From: Leptodactylus fallax
Taxonomy: Eukaryota; Chordata; Amphibia; Anura; Leptodactylidae
Direction of reading: 5' to 3'
NCBI GenBank assembly: GCA_947044405.1
Contig: CAMRHE010000167.1
Coordinates: 2,029,001 to 2,093,000 of the forward strand
Length of the DNA stretch: 64,000 bases
Shown here: in pieces, positions 59,420 to 64,000 of the stretch
Numbering within the stretch: position 1 is the first letter of the stretch
Layout: each line of letters begins with the position of its first letter
The notes under the pieces: generated by a model
Told to the model about the DNA's origin: nothing
Seen by the model: only the letters and a program-made list of their open reading frames with translations
Databases searched by the model: none
Made by a program: the position numbers and the translations under genes

Positions 59420-59640
59420 AGCTGAGGCCTCACATTGCAGAAACGCAGCTTTTTTTGTTGCAAATTTTGCTGTGTTCTTTTGCGCCAAAGCCAAGAATGG
59501 CTACAAAAGGAATGGGAAATATATAGCAAGCTTTTATACTTTTTCCTTCTTCTCAATCCACTCCTGGCTTTGTTTGAAAAAACTGCAGCAAAATCTGCAG
59601 CAAAAAAAAAGCTTTTAACTTTTAATTGTCTACAAATCTA
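59420..59640. repeat. MITE of the GGGGCCCCAC family (partial, diverged)
   Basis: Begins AGCTGAGGCCTCACATTGCAG right after the TTAA element and continues AACGCAGC. Third case of the same pairing. Confidence 0.5.
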
Positions 59641-60769
59641 AACATGGTATGTTCATGGGAAACCCCTTTAACCTTGAATGGTCCCAAATTTACTTTCTAA
59701 TACCTCATGCCTGGCCATGGATCCTTTGATCACTGTCTGTGCACCCCTCCAAATCACATCCCAGCGGATAATTACTCAGGTAAATGTGTTAAAAAGAGCC
59801 CGGGATTACTTATTAGTGATTAACCCCTCACACGCCACACAGTTCCTTGAAATCTAAGTCTTTTTAAGGGCAAAATCTATAATTTAACAATATGTAATCT
59901 GCAGTAAATAGGCTTCCTCCATTGAAGGGAAATCATCGGTGACTTTCCCATGAGATGCCGGGACTTGCCAGACAAAAGGCCGGTTTAAACATTTATGGGC
60001 CGCACACAATAGTGCAGATAGTTACTGATCTACACCTTCCTGCAAAGAGCCGAAACATAAAACTCTGCCAAGTATAACCGCTTCCATCCTACAGGTGCTA
60101 TGGTGGCTTTACTTAATGGTAGAATTGATACCTTAGTCAGTGGAAGTATTAAATGCAATAATTACGGGTTCTGCCTCTGTGCCGGGCTATAGAAAAGGCC
60201 CTTCCCTGCTGGCTGCCCATTGTTACATGGAGGTGGAGGGAGGACGGAGGGGAACTGAACATGACAAGTAAAACGCGTTGTGTTTGTGTGGGCAGGAAGT
60301 GCAATAACGTAGTAAACAATTATCAGTGGGAAGAAGGAACATTAAGGATTTGTCATGGGAGACTCAAGAGGATATGAAATGTATCAACCTGTAAACTTGT
60401 CCTGTCCACGCAGCCCTGACTCCGGGGAATTTCATGCTTGTTTGAATTTTACAATGGTGAGCCTGGACAAGCCTGGTTTTTGTGCTAGAATGATACCCGA
60501 TTCAGTAAAACTACCATGCATTACGGGAATTCAGAGAACTTCTCATCATATACCACAATAGGACACTTCAGGCTGATATGGGGGGACTTTCCTATATGGA
60601 ACCCTAATGTTAAGAGTCACTTTTGGCCCCCGGTTTTCTATGGTCATGGTATAGCCCTTCCCTTAAAGGGATGGTCTATTGCTATTATAGGTCATCATCA
60701 GACTGGTAATGGTCTACCTATGAGCATTTTGCAGAGTACACTGCGCATAGGCTGTCTATTCTTTACGTC
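59641..60769. other. Unassigned, repeat-poor
   Basis: 59760-60060 is of balanced composition with no visible repeat; candidate for conserved non-coding DNA. No exon recognised. Confidence 0.35.
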
Positions 60770-61090
60770 AGTACATCTATTTTGATGCTGTCTACTTACT
60801 AGCACCAGTGCAGGATATTGCTGATATTGAAGCTGCAATACCCTGCGCCGCCACTACAAAGTAGACGTTGTACAAAGTCAGACGGAGCAGATGTGAGCTG
60901 TAATACCATTTACAGCCACTATCAAATGTATGGCGCTATGTCTGGAAAGCAGTGTAGGGAATGTGGTGCTCCGAATGCTAAGGAACTTTTAGATTTGAAG
61001 GTGGGGAGGTTTGAGCTTCATTGATATGAAATTGGCAGCCTGTCTTAAAGACAAACCATCAATATTCTGATCCTGATAACCCTTGAAGTG
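60770..61090. repeat. TTAA-type MITE (diverged copy)
   Basis: Contains GAGCTGTAATACCATTTACAG, CACTATCAAATGTATGGCGC and a right end GATCCTGATAACCCTTGAAG. Related to 54600-54885. Confidence 0.55.
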
Positions 61091-61279
61091 TGGTCTTCTC
61101 ATAGTTAGCAGCTCATTTTAGAAGCTCCCATAGCCAAGACCACAGATGTTAGTCAAGGGGACTGGAAGGCCATATAAACTCTCAGATTACACCCTTGAAT
61201 TATTAGCCCATAATATTTCCATAAATGATGTATGGTGTTCATTTAATCCATCGAATGTGAAAGATGGTCTTCGTAGGAG

Positions 61280-61570
61280 TTCATATTGTGGGGGCCACAA
61301 TGAAGGGGCATCATTTTGTTGGGGCCACAATGAAGGGGCATCATTTTGTTGGGGCCACAATGAAGGGACATCCTATTGTCGGGGCCACAATGAAGGGACA
61401 TCATATTGTGGGTACCACAATGAAGGGGCATCCTATTGTCGGGGCCACAATGAAGGGACATCATGCTGTGGGGCCTCAATGAGGGGATATTATGTTGTGG
61501 GGGCCACAATGAGAGGACATCATACTGTGGGGGCCACAATGAGGGGATATTATACTATGTGGACCACACA
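61280..61570 (+). repeat. 30-bp minisatellite, open on both strands
   Basis: About nine to ten units of the type GGGGCCACAATGAAGGGGCA, then TCATTTTGTT. Because 30 is a multiple of three, the plus frame 61146-61622 reads a decapeptide repeat (WGHNEGASFC). The minus strand is open too. The open frames are explained by the repeat. Confidence 0.93.
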
Positions 61571-63189
61571 TTTTACTGTGTGGGGGCCACAAGATGGCCA
61601 AATACCTTGTCAAGACCACTAAAAAATCATTATACTGTGTGGGAGCAAAAAGGAACATGGTTGAAAATGTGGGGCAGCGGTAGATTTGGAGGCATGGCTT
61701 AAGAAGATATTACGTATATTATTATGTAACGTACATATAATATTTTTCTTACAATTTGTTCTGGGTTTTTTTGGCCTTCCCAATTGACTCCTTCCAGAAG
61801 GGTTGTAGTTGACCCAGAAGATGCTGTGTTTGTGATGATTTTAGCATATAATGCAAAACCACCGTGAACACTAGTGTTATTAGTTCTATACATTGCCATG
61901 ACCTTTTATGTAATACACATGGCTGGAAGTGGGTCATTCATTGCCCTGCGACATAAGGTTCTCCGTCTACTTGCCCAGCATATATGCTCCAAACTGATTT
62001 GAACTTTCTGATTTGTTATCCAGAAGGTAGGTAGCATTCACTGATCCATTCTCTCCGGATAAAGAAGCAGAACACGGTGCCCTTCATGAAATATGTATTC
62101 CGCAGGTTGCGTTGAACTGCAGATGCACAATTTAGCGTTGACATATGAATTTTTCATAAGCCTTTAGCTTTAACTCTTCCACTGGTTCTGTACGTTGCTT
62201 CCTTTCCTATACAAAATACGGTGGGTATCGTGACGTTTGCTTCAACGTTGTTGAACGATGAAGGAAAAACTTTCTTTGGCCAAATGAGGCCTACAGAGAA
62301 AGTCCTCCTCCTAGTAGAACAAAGAGACCATCTTAAATCAGAGCCGCAAGAGCGGTTAAACCATCGATGACAGAACCGTTGAGTGGAAACTCGCTCCGCA
62401 AACATGTCTCCTTGAATTGAGGCTTTTCATGTGTTCACCGGGGTCTGTTTCAACGTACGACTCGATTCAGTAGCTCCCTTCAATTCAGGAGCCTCTCCAC
62501 CAACACCTGTCCAAATCTGATAAGATGGATGAGCAGTCTCTCTTCAGACATGTGTGTGTGTATGCGCCCCGTGATCAAAGCGTAAAAGCACAAGAGAGTC
62601 TCTTTTTCAAAGTAGATTATATCCCAGTCACTTTGAGAACACAAGTGAGCTATGAGCTCAGGCATCCTACAGAGCCGGGTTTCACGGAGGCCTCTTGTCT
62701 GGGACATCTGCGGGACTTTGACGTAAACATGAATGAGTCATCTCATAATCCTGGGCCAACCGAGCAGGTCGAAGGAACACCTGTTGCATTTTGGTGAAAG
62801 TCACTATTAATAAAGGTAGATTTCCAATTTGGGCTTGGAAAAACAGTCACCTGAAGTGGATTTTTGTATGTATGTTTATAGGTAAAAGGAACTACGTCAT
62901 GTCAGAAGAAAGACATAAAATAAATAAAGGTAACGTCAATTACCAGATGATTAAAACGAACGTCATGCGAGTTTACTTGTGTAATTAACCTAGAAGGTAG
63001 GACTCAAGGATCTAAGAGCCCAAGGCTTACGAAACACCCAAGTGTCATGTATGATTATCACACTGCTAGTTCAAGGCCACCAACAAGGCCACAGCTTTCC
63101 TGCAGCATCTTGTTATGGTATAGTGTAAGATTGCTTCTCCCTACTAGGAAGCATAGTATAAGAACTAGTACAGTCAAAAATTATATTTA
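61571..63189. other. No feature recognised
   Basis: About 1.6 kb unassigned. Frames of up to 90 codons have no domain. Confidence 0.45.
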
Positions 63190-63727
63190 CCATCAGTGCT
63201 GTAGTAAATATTACAACAATATAGTGTCCCCTATAGGCAATAATATAACTACTATAATACTGCCTCCTATGTACAAGAATATAACTACTATAATACTGCT
63301 CCTATGTACAAGAATATAACTACTATAATACTGCTCCTATGTACAAGAATATAACTACTATAATACTGTCCTATGTACAAGAATATAACTACTATAATAC
63401 TGCTCCTATGTACAAGAATATAACTACTATAATACTGCCCCCTATGTACAAGAATATACTATAATACTGCCTCCTATGTACAAGTATGTAACTACTGTAA
63501 TACTGCTCCTATGTACAAGAATATAACTACTATAATACTGCCTCCCATGTACAAGAATATAACTACTATAATACTACTCCTATGTACAAGAATATAACTA
63601 CTATAATACTACTCCTATGTACAAGAATATAACTACTATAATACTACTCCTATGTACAAGAATATAACTACTATAATACTACTCCTATGTACAAGAATAT
63701 AACTACTATAATACTACTCCTATGTAC
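63190..63727 (+). repeat. 35-bp minisatellite
   Basis: About 15 units of CTCCTATGTACAAGAATATA, then ACTACTATAATACTG, with small indels and a shift from TACTG to TACTA in the last five units. Confidence 0.94.
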
Positions 63728-63858
63728 AATACTGTCACTACCTTTAGGTTGCTCCCGTCTTTTACAAGTTATTTGGCGACTCCATAGCACTAGATTAGGA
63801 TTTATCGTTCACCTTTCTGTCCGCCATCATTGAACATATTTGGCATTGATGATCACGT

Positions 63859-64000
<142 letters not shown>

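Noticed and set aside
61146..61622. 158-codon frame with a decapeptide repeat as a gene
   Set aside because: Both strands are open over a 30-bp tandem repeat, and the flanking codons show no domain.

Overview
The window looks like non-coding, repeat-rich vertebrate DNA, most likely from a frog (anuran). The evidence is the mix of repeats: several Tc1/mariner lineages with long terminal inverted repeats (TIRs), a CR1-type LINE, many short fold-back DNA transposons with TTAA, TA or 8-bp target duplications, and abundant AT-rich minisatellites. I recognise no host gene exon, rRNA or tRNA. The only intact protein-coding gene is a Tc1-family transposase of 340 residues on the minus strand at 45336-46358. 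Every other recognisable coding stretch is a transposon relic.

Layout. 0-3 kb: a CR1 LINE fragment split by a 1620-bp Tc1 element. 3-9.4 kb: small DNA transposons and CpG-rich repeats, including a 374-bp MITE. 9.4-10.8 kb: a broken Tc1 element of a second lineage. 11-16.5 kb: MITEs in otherwise unassigned DNA. 16.6-19.1 kb: an old repeat whose TA microsatellite was entered by a second copy of the first Tc1 lineage. 19.7-24.2 kb: a hairpin MITE, a 19-bp minisatellite, and remnants of three Tc1 lineages. 25-29.2 kb: TTAA-flanked MITEs and the second 374-bp MITE. 30.7-37 kb: five tandem arrays, ending in a 91-bp satellite with a 634-bp higher-order period. 37.8-41 kb: a hAT-like element with a perfect 8-bp duplication and a 23-bp minisatellite. 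43.2-44.1 kb: the same 91-bp satellite in opposite orientation. 45.1-46.7 kb: the Tc1 element with the intact transposase. 47-61 kb: MITE pairs and a 41-bp minisatellite of about 1.6 kb. 61-64 kb: 30-bp and 35-bp minisatellites, then a Tc1 fragment running off the end.

How the parts relate. The autonomous element at 45.1 kb belongs to the same lineage as the broken copy at 9.4 kb and the internally deleted copy at 22.1 kb, so its transposase could in principle act on relatives that keep both ends. Nesting gives a relative order of events: CR1 before the first Tc1 lineage, and the old TA-containing repeat before the second copy of that lineage. Two satellite families each occur twice in opposite orientations. 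Several unique-looking stretches between repeats could be conserved regulatory DNA, but that cannot be tested from one sequence.
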